Shown here: positions 31,186 to 38,537 of the stretch, piece after piece
How the letters are laid out: each line of letters begins with the position of its first letter
Numbering within the stretch: position 1 is the stretch's first letter
Assembly (NCBI RefSeq): GCF_900090145.1
Contig: NZ_FMHI01000001.1
Span: 248,001 to 312,000, forward strand
DNA: 64,000 nucleotides
Direction: 5' to 3'
DNA from: Streptomyces sp. WMMB 322
GTDB taxonomy: Bacteria; Actinomycetota; Actinomycetes; Streptomycetales; Streptomycetaceae
Notes under the pieces: model-generated
Databases searched by the model: none
What the model was told of the DNA's origin: nothing
The model's input: the letters and a program-made list of their open reading frames with translations, nothing else
Made by a program: the position numbers and the translations under genes

Positions 31186-34100
31186 ATGGGGCAGGAAGAA
31201 CCGCTGGACACATTCGGCACGGCGCGGCTGCGGCGTGGTGTGCTGGACGCCTGGACGGCCTCTCCTGCGCGGTTCCGCGAGGACGCCAACGCCGAACAGC
31301 AGCTGGCGCTCGGCGGCTACCGGGACCGGCTCGTCGTCGAGTTGGCCCAGAACGCCTCGGACGCGGCCGCCCGCGCACACACCCCGGGACGGCTGAGGCT
31401 CACCCTCCGCGACGATGTGCTCGTCGTCGCCAACAGCGGCGCGCCGCTGGACGCCGAGGGCGTCGAGTCGCTGTCGACGCTGCGCGCGTCGGCGAAGCGC
31501 GACGACGAGGACGCGGCCGCCGTGGGCCGGTTCGGTGTGGGTTTCTCGGCGGTGCTCGCGGTCAGCGACGAGCCCGCCGTCGTCGGTGCCACGGGCGGCG
31601 TGCGGTGGTCGCTGGCCGAGGCGCGGGAGATGGTCGGCGAAGCGGCGCTGGGCACGCCCGCCCTCGGGGAGGAGTTGCGTCGCCGCGAGGGCCACGCGCC
31701 GCTGCTGCGGCTGCCGTTGCCCGCGGAGGGCAGCGCACCCCAGGGGTACGACACGGCAGTGGTGCTGCCCCTGCGGGACGCGGGCGCACGGGAGTTGACG
31801 GAGAGGCTGCTCGCCGAGACCGACGACTCGCTGCTGCTGACGCTGCCCGGCCTGAGCGAGGTCGTCGTCGAGACCGGCGAAGGCGTGCGCACGATGACGC
31901 GCCACGTGGACGGCCCGTTCGTCGAGGTGCGCCGCGACGACGGCGACGGCCGGGGCGGCGTGCGGCGCTGGCGCGTGGCGCAGGAGAGCGGCGTCGTGGA
32001 GGGCGCCCTGCTGGAGGACCGTCCCGTCGAGGAACGGATGCGCCCTGCCTGGTCGGTGACGTGGGCGGTGCCGGTGGAGGACGGCTCGCCCGTACGGCCT
32101 CCCACGGCCCCCTGCGTCCACGCTCCGACGCCGACGGACGAACCGCTGGGCCTGCCGGCGTTGTTGATCGCGAGCTTCCCGCTGGAGCCGACGCGCCGCC
32201 ACGTCGCGCCCGGACCGCTGAGGGACTTCCTGCTGGAGCGCGCCGCCGACGTCTATGTGCGGCTGCTTCGCGAGTGGCGGCCGGTGACGGCGGATCTGGT
32301 GGATCTGGTGCCGGGCCCGCTGGGGAAGGGTGAACTCGACGGAGAGCTGCGGCAGTTGCTGCTGTCGAGGCTCCCGGGAGTGCCGTTCCTCGCCGGTGCC
32401 GGCAAGGACGAGGACGGAGAGGCCGTCGTGCTGCGGCCGCTCGAGGCGGAGATCGCGGAGGGGGCCGGTTCCGGCACGGTCGGTGTGCTGGCGGAGCTGT
32501 TCCCCAGCCTGCTGCCCGCCGGAATGGAGCGGCGGGCGGAGCTGCGTGCGCTGGACGTGGCAAGGGTGCCGCTCGGCGAAGTGATCGACCGGCTCGCGGG
32601 CGTGGTACGGCCCCCGGAGTGGTGGCGTCGGCTCTACGACTCGCTCGCCGGCGTGGAGCCGGACCGGCTCACCGGGCTTCCCGTGCCGCTGGCCGGAGGA
32701 ACGGCGCGGACGACGATCGGACCACGGCAGGTGCTGCTGCCGCTGCCCGGCCCGTCGGCGGATGCGGGCAGGGCCGGGCAGCTGGCCCGCCTCGGCCTGA
32801 AGGTCGCGCACGAGGACGCGGTCCATCCGCTGCTGGAGAAGCTCGGCGCGACGAGCGCGACGCCCCGCGCGGTGCTCACCACCCCGCAAGTGCGGGCCGC
32901 CGTCGCGGCGTCGCTGGACGAGGACGGCGTCTCCGCTGCCTACGGCGGGGAGGCCCCGTGGGAGGCCGGTCCCGGTGCGGAGGGCGAAGGGCCCCTGGAA
33001 GCCGAGGAGTTGGCGGAAGTGGTGCTGGGGCTCGTACGTGACGCGCGGCTGGGGCCGGGTGACGAGCCGTGGCTCGGCGCGCTGGCGCTGCCCGACGAGG
33101 ACGGGGAGATCGCACCGGCCGGTGAACTCGTCTTCCCCGGCAGCGCCTTCGAGCGCGTCATCCGTGAAGGTGAACTTGCCGCTTGCGACGCCGAGTTGGC
33201 GGAGCGGTGGGGCGAGCAGCCGCTCACGGCGGTAGGGGTGCAGGCGGACTTCGCGCTCGTACGGGCCACGGACGTCGTCCTCGACCCGGACGAACTGGAG
33301 CCCCGCGAGGGCGACTTCGCGGAACCCGACGACGTGGGCCTGCTGGACGCGGTCGACGTGTGGTGCGAGGACGTGCTCGACCAGCTTCCCGACTCGGAGG
33401 TGGCGGTGCCGCCCGTCGCGTCCGAGCTCGTCGCGGTGCGCGATCTGGACCTCGTCGACGACCACAGCTGGCCCGAGGCCCTGGCGATGCTCGCCAGGCC
33501 GCCGCTGCGTGACGCGCTGACCGCGCCCGTGCGGGTGCTGCTGCCGGACGGTGTGACGGAGACGGTCCGCCCGTACACCGCGTGGTGGCTGCGCGGCCAC
33601 CCGGTGCTGGACGGGCGCCGCCCCGCGGGCCTGCGCGCGGCAGGCGGGGACCCGCTGCTGGACGGGCTCTACGAGGAGGCCGACGCTTCCCTTCCGCTGC
33701 CTGCGGCGGGAAGGCCCGGTGCCTACGGCGGCGGGACCCCGGCGCCCTCCTCCGGGGAGGCGGCCCCCGCCGGGGAGGTCCCGGCTCCCTCCGGCGGGAC
33801 CTCGTGGTTCGGCGATGCGCAGGTGCTGCGGGCGCTGGGGATCCGCACGACCGCGGCGGCGCTGCTGGAGGAACCGGGAGGCGCGGCGGAACTGCTGGGA
33901 CGGCTCGCAGACCCGGACTCCGAGGTCTCCCACGCCCAACTGCACGGCCTCTACGGGCTGCTGGCCGGTTTGGATCCCGAAGAGGTCACGCTGCCCGAGG
34001 AGTTGCGCACCGTACGCGGCGGGCAGGGCGCCGTCGGGATCGCTCCGAGAAGCGAGGCGCTCATCGCGGACGCGCCCGATCTGATGCCGCTCGCGGAGGG

Positions 34101-34485
34101 CCGGGCGCTGCTGCCGGTCGCCCCCCGGGACGCCGCGGCCCTGGCGGCGGTGCTGGACGTGCCGAGGCTGAGCGAGGAGATTCCGGGCAGGATCGACACG
34201 GCCGCGTCCGGGGAGGGCACCGAGCGGGACGTGCCGGAGGCGGTGCGTGTGCTGCTGCCCGGGGCGCCCCGCACCTACCGCGAGCACGACGAGCTGGTCG
34301 TCGACGGCACGGACGTGGAGTGGCGCCGCACCCCCGACGGCGTGCTGCACGCGGCGACCCTGGAGGGCGTGGCGGCAGGTCTGGCCTGGGCGGCGGGCCG
34401 CTGGGGGCGCCGCTTCGAGGTGGCGGCCCTGCTGGAGGACCCGGAGCGGGTGGCCGAGCTGGAGAGGGCACGCTGGTTCGACTGA
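31186..34485 (+). CDS. Sacsin-like GHKL ATPase-domain protein
   Basis: This is a 1,099-residue protein with an N-terminal Hsp90/sacsin-type GHKL ATP-binding domain. YRDRLVVELAQNASDAAARA carries the N-box Asn/Asp, DDVLVVANSGAPLDAEGVESL has the Mg/ATP loop, and AAVGRFGVGFSAVLAVSDEP is the glycine-rich lid. The remaining 900 residues contain long beta/alpha segments with no motif I recognise, and an acidic part near PREGDFAEPDDVGLL. The family is widespread in actinobacteria with unknown role; chaperone-like or DNA/protein quality-control functions are guesses. ATG 31186 has AAGGAGA. A Pro/Gly/Ser-rich insert (about residues 840-880) contains GC palindromes. Confidence 0.8.
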   Translation: MGQEEPLDTFGTARLRRGVLDAWTASPARFREDANAEQQLALGGYRDRLVVELAQNASDAAARAHTPGRLRLTLRDDVLVVANSGAPLDAEGVESLSTLRASAKRDDEDAAAVGRFGVGFSAVLAVSDEPAVVGATGGVRWSLAEAREMVGEAALGTPALGEELRRREGHAPLLRLPLPAEGSAPQGYDTAVVLPLRDAGARELTERLLAETDDSLLLTLPGLSEVVVETGEGVRTMTRHVDGPFVEVRRDDGDGRGGVRRWRVAQESGVVEGALLEDRPVEERMRPAWSVTWAVPVEDGSPVRPPTAPCVHAPTPTDEPLGLPALLIASFPLEPTRRHVAPGPLRDFLLERAADVYVRLLREWRPVTADLVDLVPGPLGKGELDGELRQLLLSRLPGVPFLAGAGKDEDGEAVVLRPLEAEIAEGAGSGTVGVLAELFPSLLPAGMERRAELRALDVARVPLGEVIDRLAGVVRPPEWWRRLYDSLAGVEPDRLTGLPVPLAGGTARTTIGPRQVLLPLPGPSADAGRAGQLARLGLKVAHEDAVHPLLEKLGATSATPRAVLTTPQVRAAVAASLDEDGVSAAYGGEAPWEAGPGAEGEGPLEAEELAEVVLGLVRDARLGPGDEPWLGALALPDEDGEIAPAGELVFPGSAFERVIREGELAACDAELAERWGEQPLTAVGVQADFALVRATDVVLDPDELEPREGDFAEPDDVGLLDAVDVWCEDVLDQLPDSEVAVPPVASELVAVRDLDLVDDHSWPEALAMLARPPLRDALTAPVRVLLPDGVTETVRPYTAWWLRGHPVLDGRRPAGLRAAGGDPLLDGLYEEADASLPLPAAGRPGAYGGGTPAPSSGEAAPAGEVPAPSGGTSWFGDAQVLRALGIRTTAAALLEEPGGAAELLGRLADPDSEVSHAQLHGLYGLLAGLDPEEVTLPEELRTVRGGQGAVGIAPRSEALIADAPDLMPLAEGRALLPVAPRDAAALAAVLDVPRLSEEIPGRIDTAASGEGTERDVPEAVRVLLPGAPRTYREHDELVVDGTDVEWRRTPDGVLHAATLEGVAAGLAWAAGRWGRRFEVAALLEDPERVAELERARWFD
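33684..33805. repeat. Hairpin-rich low-complexity insert in the sacsin-like gene
   Basis: The stretch contains several short inverted repeats (CTTCCC..GGGAAG, CTCCGGGGAG, CCGCCGGGGAGG) and encodes LPAAGRPGAYGGGTPAPSSG and EAAPAGEVPAPSGGTSW. It is bounded by ordinary folded-protein sequence (YEEADAS before, WFGDAQVLRALGI after). It looks like in-frame accumulation of GC hairpins. Confidence 0.45.
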
Positions 34486-34574
34486 CAGGTGTGCGGCCGG
34501 CGGCCGGGCGGGACAGGCCCGGCCGCGCGGCCGCGGAGGCGATGAGTTCCGCCTCGCCGGCCGGTCGGAAGAGC

Positions 34575-35222
34575 ATGACCACTCTTTCGCTCACCACATT
34601 CGTGTCAGTGGACGGCGTCATGCAGGCGCCCGGCGGCCCGGCCGAGGACCCCAGCGGCGGCTTCGAGCAGGGCGGCTGGGTCGTCCCCCACATCGACGAC
34701 GACATGGGTGCCTTCATCGCCAAGACGTTCGCCGAGGCGGGCGGCTTCGTGCTCGGGCGCCGTACGTACGAGATCTTCGCCTCGTACTGGCCGGGCGTCA
34801 CCGACCCCGACGACCCGGTGGCCGCCAAGCTCAACAGCTGCCCGAAGTACGTGGCCTCGACGACGCTGAAGTCCGCCGGCTGGTACAACACCACGTTGCT
34901 GCGCGAGAACGTCCCCGAGCAGGTGGCGGCGCTGAAGCAGCAGCATCAGGGGGGCGGAGAGCTCCAGATCCACGGAAGCGGCGTGCTCGCGCAGTCCCTG
35001 ATGGCGCACGACCTCGTCGACCTGTTCAGGCTGCTGACCTTCCCCGTGGTACTCGGCAACGGCCGACGGCTGTTCGCGGAGGGGACGAGGCCGATGGGCA
35101 TGACGCTGACGGAATCCACGACCACCGGCACCGGAATCGCCATCCACACCTACGAGCGCACCGGCCCGCCGGAGTACGGCGACTTCGCGCTGCGGGACGA
35201 GGACGACGCTCGCGGCAAGTGA
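34575..35222 (+). CDS. DHFR/RibD-C-like reductase family protein
   Basis: This is a 215-residue protein of the dihydrofolate reductase-like/RibD C-terminal family. TTLSLTTFVSVDGVMQAPGG is the usual start. MGAFIAKTFAEAGGFVLGRRTYEIFASYWPG contains the family GRRTYE motif. KYVASTTLKSAGWYNTTLL, LQIHGSGVLAQSLMAHDLVD (the GSG NADPH-phosphate loop) and VVLGNGRRLFAEG follow. It probably uses NADPH; the substrate is unknown. The ATG at 34575 has GGAAGAG upstream; the longer open frame overlaps the sacsin-like gene and is spurious. It starts 90 bases after that gene. Confidence 0.88.
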   Translation: MTTLSLTTFVSVDGVMQAPGGPAEDPSGGFEQGGWVVPHIDDDMGAFIAKTFAEAGGFVLGRRTYEIFASYWPGVTDPDDPVAAKLNSCPKYVASTTLKSAGWYNTTLLRENVPEQVAALKQQHQGGGELQIHGSGVLAQSLMAHDLVDLFRLLTFPVVLGNGRRLFAEGTRPMGMTLTESTTTGTGIAIHTYERTGPPEYGDFALRDEDDARGK

Positions 35223-35271
35223 CGGGCCACGGAGGGGAATCCGGGCTCCGGCCACCGCCTACGCTGCCGGG

Positions 35272-36222
35272 ATGGACGACGGCACGCAGAAGCGACGGCC
35301 GGCGACGGACCGGACGACGACGGACCGGCCGGCCGCGGACCGGACGACCACGGGGCCGTTCACCGAGGCGCGGGCGCGGGCCGTGCTCGCGTCCGCCGGT
35401 GAGCGGGCGGAGGACGCACGGCTCCTGGCGCTCGGCGAGAACGCGGTCTTCGCGCTGGACGCCCCCGAACCCGTCGTCGTACGCGTCGGCCGCGACCCCT
35501 CGCTGAAGGAGCGCGCCGAGCGTGAACTGCGCGTCGCCGGCTGGCTGGAGGAGCACGAGGTGCCCGCCGTGCGTGCCGCGAGGTCCGGTGTCACCCTCGT
35601 CGACGGGCACCCCCTCACCTTCTGGCGGCGTCTGGACGAAGCGCGACGTGAGGCGGTGCCCGCGGACCTGGCGGGACTGCTCCGGCTCGTACACGCCCTG
35701 CCCGCCCCGCCGTTCGCGCTGCCACGGCGGGACCTGCTCTCCGGCGTGGAGCGCTGGCTGCGGCTGGCCGGGGACGCGGTGCCCCCGGCGGACGCGGCCT
35801 ATCTGCGGGCCCGGCGCGACGACTTCGAGTCCGCCGCGGCCGGACTGACCCCCGTCCTGCAGCCGGGGCCGCTGCACGGCGACGCCCTCCCGCGCAACGT
35901 CCACGTCGGCCCGGACGGCCCGCTGCTGCTGGACCTGGAGACCTTCTCCGACGATCTGCGCGAACACGACCTGGTGGTACTGGCGTTGAGCCTCGACCGC
36001 TACGGGCTGGACGAGGCTTCCTACGCCGGCTTCGTGCGCGTCTACGGCTGGGACGTGCGGGAGTGGCCCGGCTGCGCGGTGCTGCGCGGCGCCCGGGAGA
36101 CGGCGGCCTGTGCGTGGGTGGCGCAGCACGCACCCGGAAACCCGGCGGCACGCCGGGAGTTCGCGCGACGCGTCGCCTCGCTGCGGCAGGAGGACGCGGC
36201 CGTGCGCTGGTACGCGTTCTAG
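35272..36222 (+). CDS. APH-type phosphotransferase
   Basis: This 316-residue kinase-fold protein is of the aminoglycoside phosphotransferase/choline kinase type. The catalytic loop is GPLHGDALPRNVHVGPDG (HGDxxxxN) and the metal-binding Asp is in LLLDLETFSDD. The N-lobe has VVVRVGRDPSLKERAERELR, with the nucleotide-binding region. The first 30 residues contain a Thr/Asp/Arg repeat (TDRTTTDRPAADRTTTG) that looks like a short tandem expansion. The substrate is unknown; the annotation should not be read as proven antibiotic resistance. It begins 49 bases after the reductase gene and may share its transcript. Confidence 0.85.
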   Translation: MDDGTQKRRPATDRTTTDRPAADRTTTGPFTEARARAVLASAGERAEDARLLALGENAVFALDAPEPVVVRVGRDPSLKERAERELRVAGWLEEHEVPAVRAARSGVTLVDGHPLTFWRRLDEARREAVPADLAGLLRLVHALPAPPFALPRRDLLSGVERWLRLAGDAVPPADAAYLRARRDDFESAAAGLTPVLQPGPLHGDALPRNVHVGPDGPLLLDLETFSDDLREHDLVVLALSLDRYGLDEASYAGFVRVYGWDVREWPGCAVLRGARETAACAWVAQHAPGNPAARREFARRVASLRQEDAAVRWYAF

Positions 36223-36357
36223 CAGTCCAGCCGTGGATCGCGCGCTGATACGGCGTCGTTCGCGTTGAATCGGCCGGCGACGAAGACGGTCGCGGCCGGG
36301 TGTACCGGCGTGTTCCGGATCCGCTGCCTGTTCCGCAGGTGCCCGGTCGGGCCGACT

Positions 36358-37014
36358 TCACCGCTGGGTGTGCCGCTCGGCGGCGTCGAACGCCGGCGCG
36401 AGCGGGGCCAGCGCCTCGCGGAGCCGGTCGGGCAGTGAGCCGGAGGGCACGACCAGTCCTCCGGTGCCGGAACTCCCGGCCCCCTCCGCGTTCCCGGCCG
36501 GCCGGAGCCAGTCCTCCAGCGCTATGCGAACCGCCGCGGCCACGCTCGCCGCGAGCACGCGGGCCGTGTGCGCTCCGCTGTCACCCAGGCGTTCGGCGAC
36601 CGCCGTTGCGAGGTGAGGCTCGATGCCGGTGGTGCTGCCGAGGAACGCGTCGCGCAGTGCGGCCCGGCTGGTGATCAGCAGCAACGCCTCCTGTTCGCAC
36701 TCGCCGGTGTCCGTGTACTGCTCGGCCACTGCTTCGGTGACGGCGTCGGCCAGGCGCACTCCCACGGGCCGGGACGCGACCGCCGCCGCGATCCGCGCCT
36801 CCCGGTCGGCGGTGACCGCGGAGACGATCGCCTGCTCGCGGCTGGCGAAGTAGTTGTTGTAGGTGCGCGGCGAGACCCCGGCCGCCTCGGCGATGTCCTC
36901 GACCCGCACGTGGTCGGGCCCGCGCTCCACGGCCAGACGCAGGGCCGCCTCGCGCAGCGCCTCGCGCGTGGCCTGCTTCTTCCGCTCCCGCAGCCCTGGT
37001 GATGGTGTCGTCAC
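36358..37014 (-). CDS. TetR-family repressor
   Basis: This is a 218-residue TetR regulator. The DNA-binding domain spans about 10-60 (RERKKQATREALREAALRLA, then DHVRVEDIAEAAGVSPRTYNNYFASREQAI). The C-terminal ligand domain is helical with VRLADAVTEAVAEQYTDTGE and ALLLITSRAALRDAFLG. GTG 37014 is chosen because the upstream frame crosses the operator palindromes. It is divergent from the barrel-protein gene. Twin palindromes lie between the two start codons, so it probably represses both itself and that gene. Confidence 0.85.
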   Translation of the reverse strand: MTTPSPGLRERKKQATREALREAALRLAVERGPDHVRVEDIAEAAGVSPRTYNNYFASREQAIVSAVTADREARIAAAVASRPVGVRLADAVTEAVAEQYTDTGECEQEALLLITSRAALRDAFLGSTTGIEPHLATAVAERLGDSGAHTARVLAASVAAAVRIALEDWLRPAGNAEGAGSSGTGGLVVPSGSLPDRLREALAPLAPAFDAAERHTQR

Positions 37015-37037
37015 AGCGTCAGCGTTCCACACAAGAC

Positions 37038-37067
37038 TGCGTGCACGCAAACTTGCGTGCACGCAAG
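37038..37067. promoter_or_regulatory. Twin TetR operator palindromes
   Basis: TGCGTGCACGCA (37038-37049, perfect 12-bp palindrome) and CTTGCGTGCACGCAAG (37052-37067, perfect 16-bp palindrome) share the core GCGTGCACGC. Their centres are 16 bp apart. They sit 24 bases upstream of the TetR GTG and 49 bases upstream of the barrel-protein ATG. This is the expected layout for cooperative TetR dimers controlling divergent genes. Confidence 0.88.
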
Positions 37068-37115
37068 ATTTCTGCCAGTCTCGCCCCTCCCGAGACCGAG
37101 AGACAGGACGCCGCC

Positions 37116-38141
37116 ATGCGAGCAAGAGGGATGACCTACGACACCGGATTCGTCGTGCACGGGCAGATGTCCCGCGAGCAGTTCGACCCTGAGGTGGTCC
37201 GTCGCGAGCTCGCCGTCATCCGCGACGACCTGCACTGCAACGCGGTCCAGATCATCGGCGGCGACCCCGGCCGGATGGAGCTGGCCGCCGGTGCCGCCGC
37301 CGAACTCGGCCTGGAGGTCTGGTTCTCGCCCTATCCACTGGAGCTCGACCCGGAGCAGATCCTCACGCTCTTCCGCGACTGTGCCCGGCGAGCGGAACGG
37401 CTCCGGCAGCAGGGGGCCACGATCGTGTTCGTCGCAGGGGTCGAGCTGAGCGTGATGAACTGCGGTTTCCTGCCCGGGAAGACCCCCGAGGAGCGGGTCG
37501 CTCAGCTGATGGGCCGACCCGAGCGGCGGGCCGAGGCGATGCGCGAACTCGGCGTGCGCATCAACGCGTTCCTCCGGGATGCCGCGGCCACGGTCCGCGA
37601 GCGCTTCCGGGGCGAACTCACCTACGCCTCCATACAGTTCGAGCAGGTCGACTGGACTCCCTTCGACATCGTGACGGTCGAGCTGATCCGCTCCGCCGAG
37701 GTGGCCGACCGATTCCGGGAAGCGGTACGAACCCTGGCCCGGAGCCGGAAGCCGCTCGCCGTCACGGGGTTCGGCACCGCGGCCTACAGCGGCGCGGGGG
37801 ACCGCGGTGGGCGGGTGCTGGAGGTGGTCGAGTACGACCCGGAGACCAGGGCGCCGGTGCGCCTGAACGGCATGTACGCGCGTGACGAGGCCGGCCAGGC
37901 CGCATATCTGAGCGAGCTGCTGGAGATCTTCGAGACCGAGGGCGTGGACAGCGCGTTCGTGTTCCTGTTCGCCCTGCCCGGCTTCCCGCACCGCCCCGAC
38001 GGCGACCCCCGGGACGACTTGGACCGGGCCGGCCTGGGCATCGTCAAACTCCTCGAAGGCCGCCGGGGGCAGACCTACCCCGACATGGAATGGGAACCCA
38101 AGGCCGCGTTCGCGGCGGTGGCGCAGCGGTACCGGAGGTGA
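37116..38141 (+). CDS. Predicted TIM-barrel protein, often annotated abortive infection protein
   Basis: This is a 341-residue protein similar to Streptomyces proteins carrying the loose label abortive infection protein. The start (MTYDTGFVVHGQMSREQFDPEVVRRELAVIRDDLHCNAVQIIGGDPGR) and WFSPYPLELDPEQILTLF, IVFVAGVELSVMNCGFLPG, YASIQFEQVDWTPFDIVTVE, PLAVTGFGTAAYSGAG, SAFVFLFALPGFPHRP and YPDMEWEPKAAF give alternating strands and helices, like a glycoside-hydrolase-type (beta/alpha)8 barrel. Glu in GVELS and Glu in FEQVDW are candidate catalytic acids. No phage-defence evidence is visible. ATG 37116 has AGGA upstream. It is under the twin operator shared with TetR. Confidence 0.7.
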   Translation: MRARGMTYDTGFVVHGQMSREQFDPEVVRRELAVIRDDLHCNAVQIIGGDPGRMELAAGAAAELGLEVWFSPYPLELDPEQILTLFRDCARRAERLRQQGATIVFVAGVELSVMNCGFLPGKTPEERVAQLMGRPERRAEAMRELGVRINAFLRDAAATVRERFRGELTYASIQFEQVDWTPFDIVTVELIRSAEVADRFREAVRTLARSRKPLAVTGFGTAAYSGAGDRGGRVLEVVEYDPETRAPVRLNGMYARDEAGQAAYLSELLEIFETEGVDSAFVFLFALPGFPHRPDGDPRDDLDRAGLGIVKLLEGRRGQTYPDMEWEPKAAFAAVAQRYRR

Positions 38142-38537
38142 CAGCCCCCGCGCACGCCATCCCAGGCGCGCCGCTCGCCGCGCCGTCCCTGCCGTCTCGG
38201 CCGAACGGACGGCCCGGATCGCAACCGACCGAGAACAAGATCACCGTTTACGTCGTCCGCTAGGGCCTGTCCGGCGGATCTTCGCGGGCTCGCGACTCCC
38301 CCTGGACTTCGTCCGGGGGTGCCCCCAGGCACCGCACCTCTCCCCCTGGCTTCGCCGGGCGGTGCCCCCAGCGTTGTCGGGATCGCCCGAATACTCCCCT
38401 GGCCTCAGGCATGGGGAACCCCGGTATGAGGACGACCCTCCGCCTTGCGATGCGTCCCCCCGCTTTCGCGGGGGAGGCCCCATGCGCCGGACGCCGCTCG
38501 CTGATCCACGAACACCGCCGGACAGCCCCTGGGCCTG
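38142..38537. other. Intergenic region carrying a MITE-like element
   Basis: A 396-base region between the barrel-protein stop and the P-type ATPase stop (convergent genes). Most of it is the 269-bp inverted-repeat element listed next. The first 120 bases show no gene. Confidence 0.6.
38262..38530. mobile_element. MITE-like element with 16-bp terminal inverted repeats
   Basis: The ends AGGGCCTGTCCGGCGG (38262-38277) and CCGCCGGACAGCCCCT (38515-38530) are inverted repeats with 15 of 16 matches. The 269-bp interior has no open gene but several hairpins with TTCG/TTTC loops, e.g. CCCCCGC-TTTC-GCGGGGG at 38457-38474 and CCCCCTGGACTTCGTCCGGG near 38300. The end sequence matches, from memory, a repeat common in Streptomyces genomes. 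No clear target-site duplication was found. It is likely a non-autonomous miniature element moved by a transposase elsewhere. Confidence 0.6.

Noticed and set aside
29773..34350. 1,525-codon open frame on the minus strand
   Set aside because: It is antisense to DUF3027 and the sacsin-like ATPase, is Arg/Gly/Pro/His-rich, and has no domain. Long antisense frames are expected at this GC content.
35272..36222. Aminoglycoside resistance gene
   Set aside because: The APH fold motifs are clear but many such proteins phosphorylate other small molecules, and nothing here points to an antibiotic.
37116..38141. Confirmed phage-defence gene
   Set aside because: The abortive infection label is loose annotation; no HEPN, Abi or other defence motif is visible and no defence genes are nearby.
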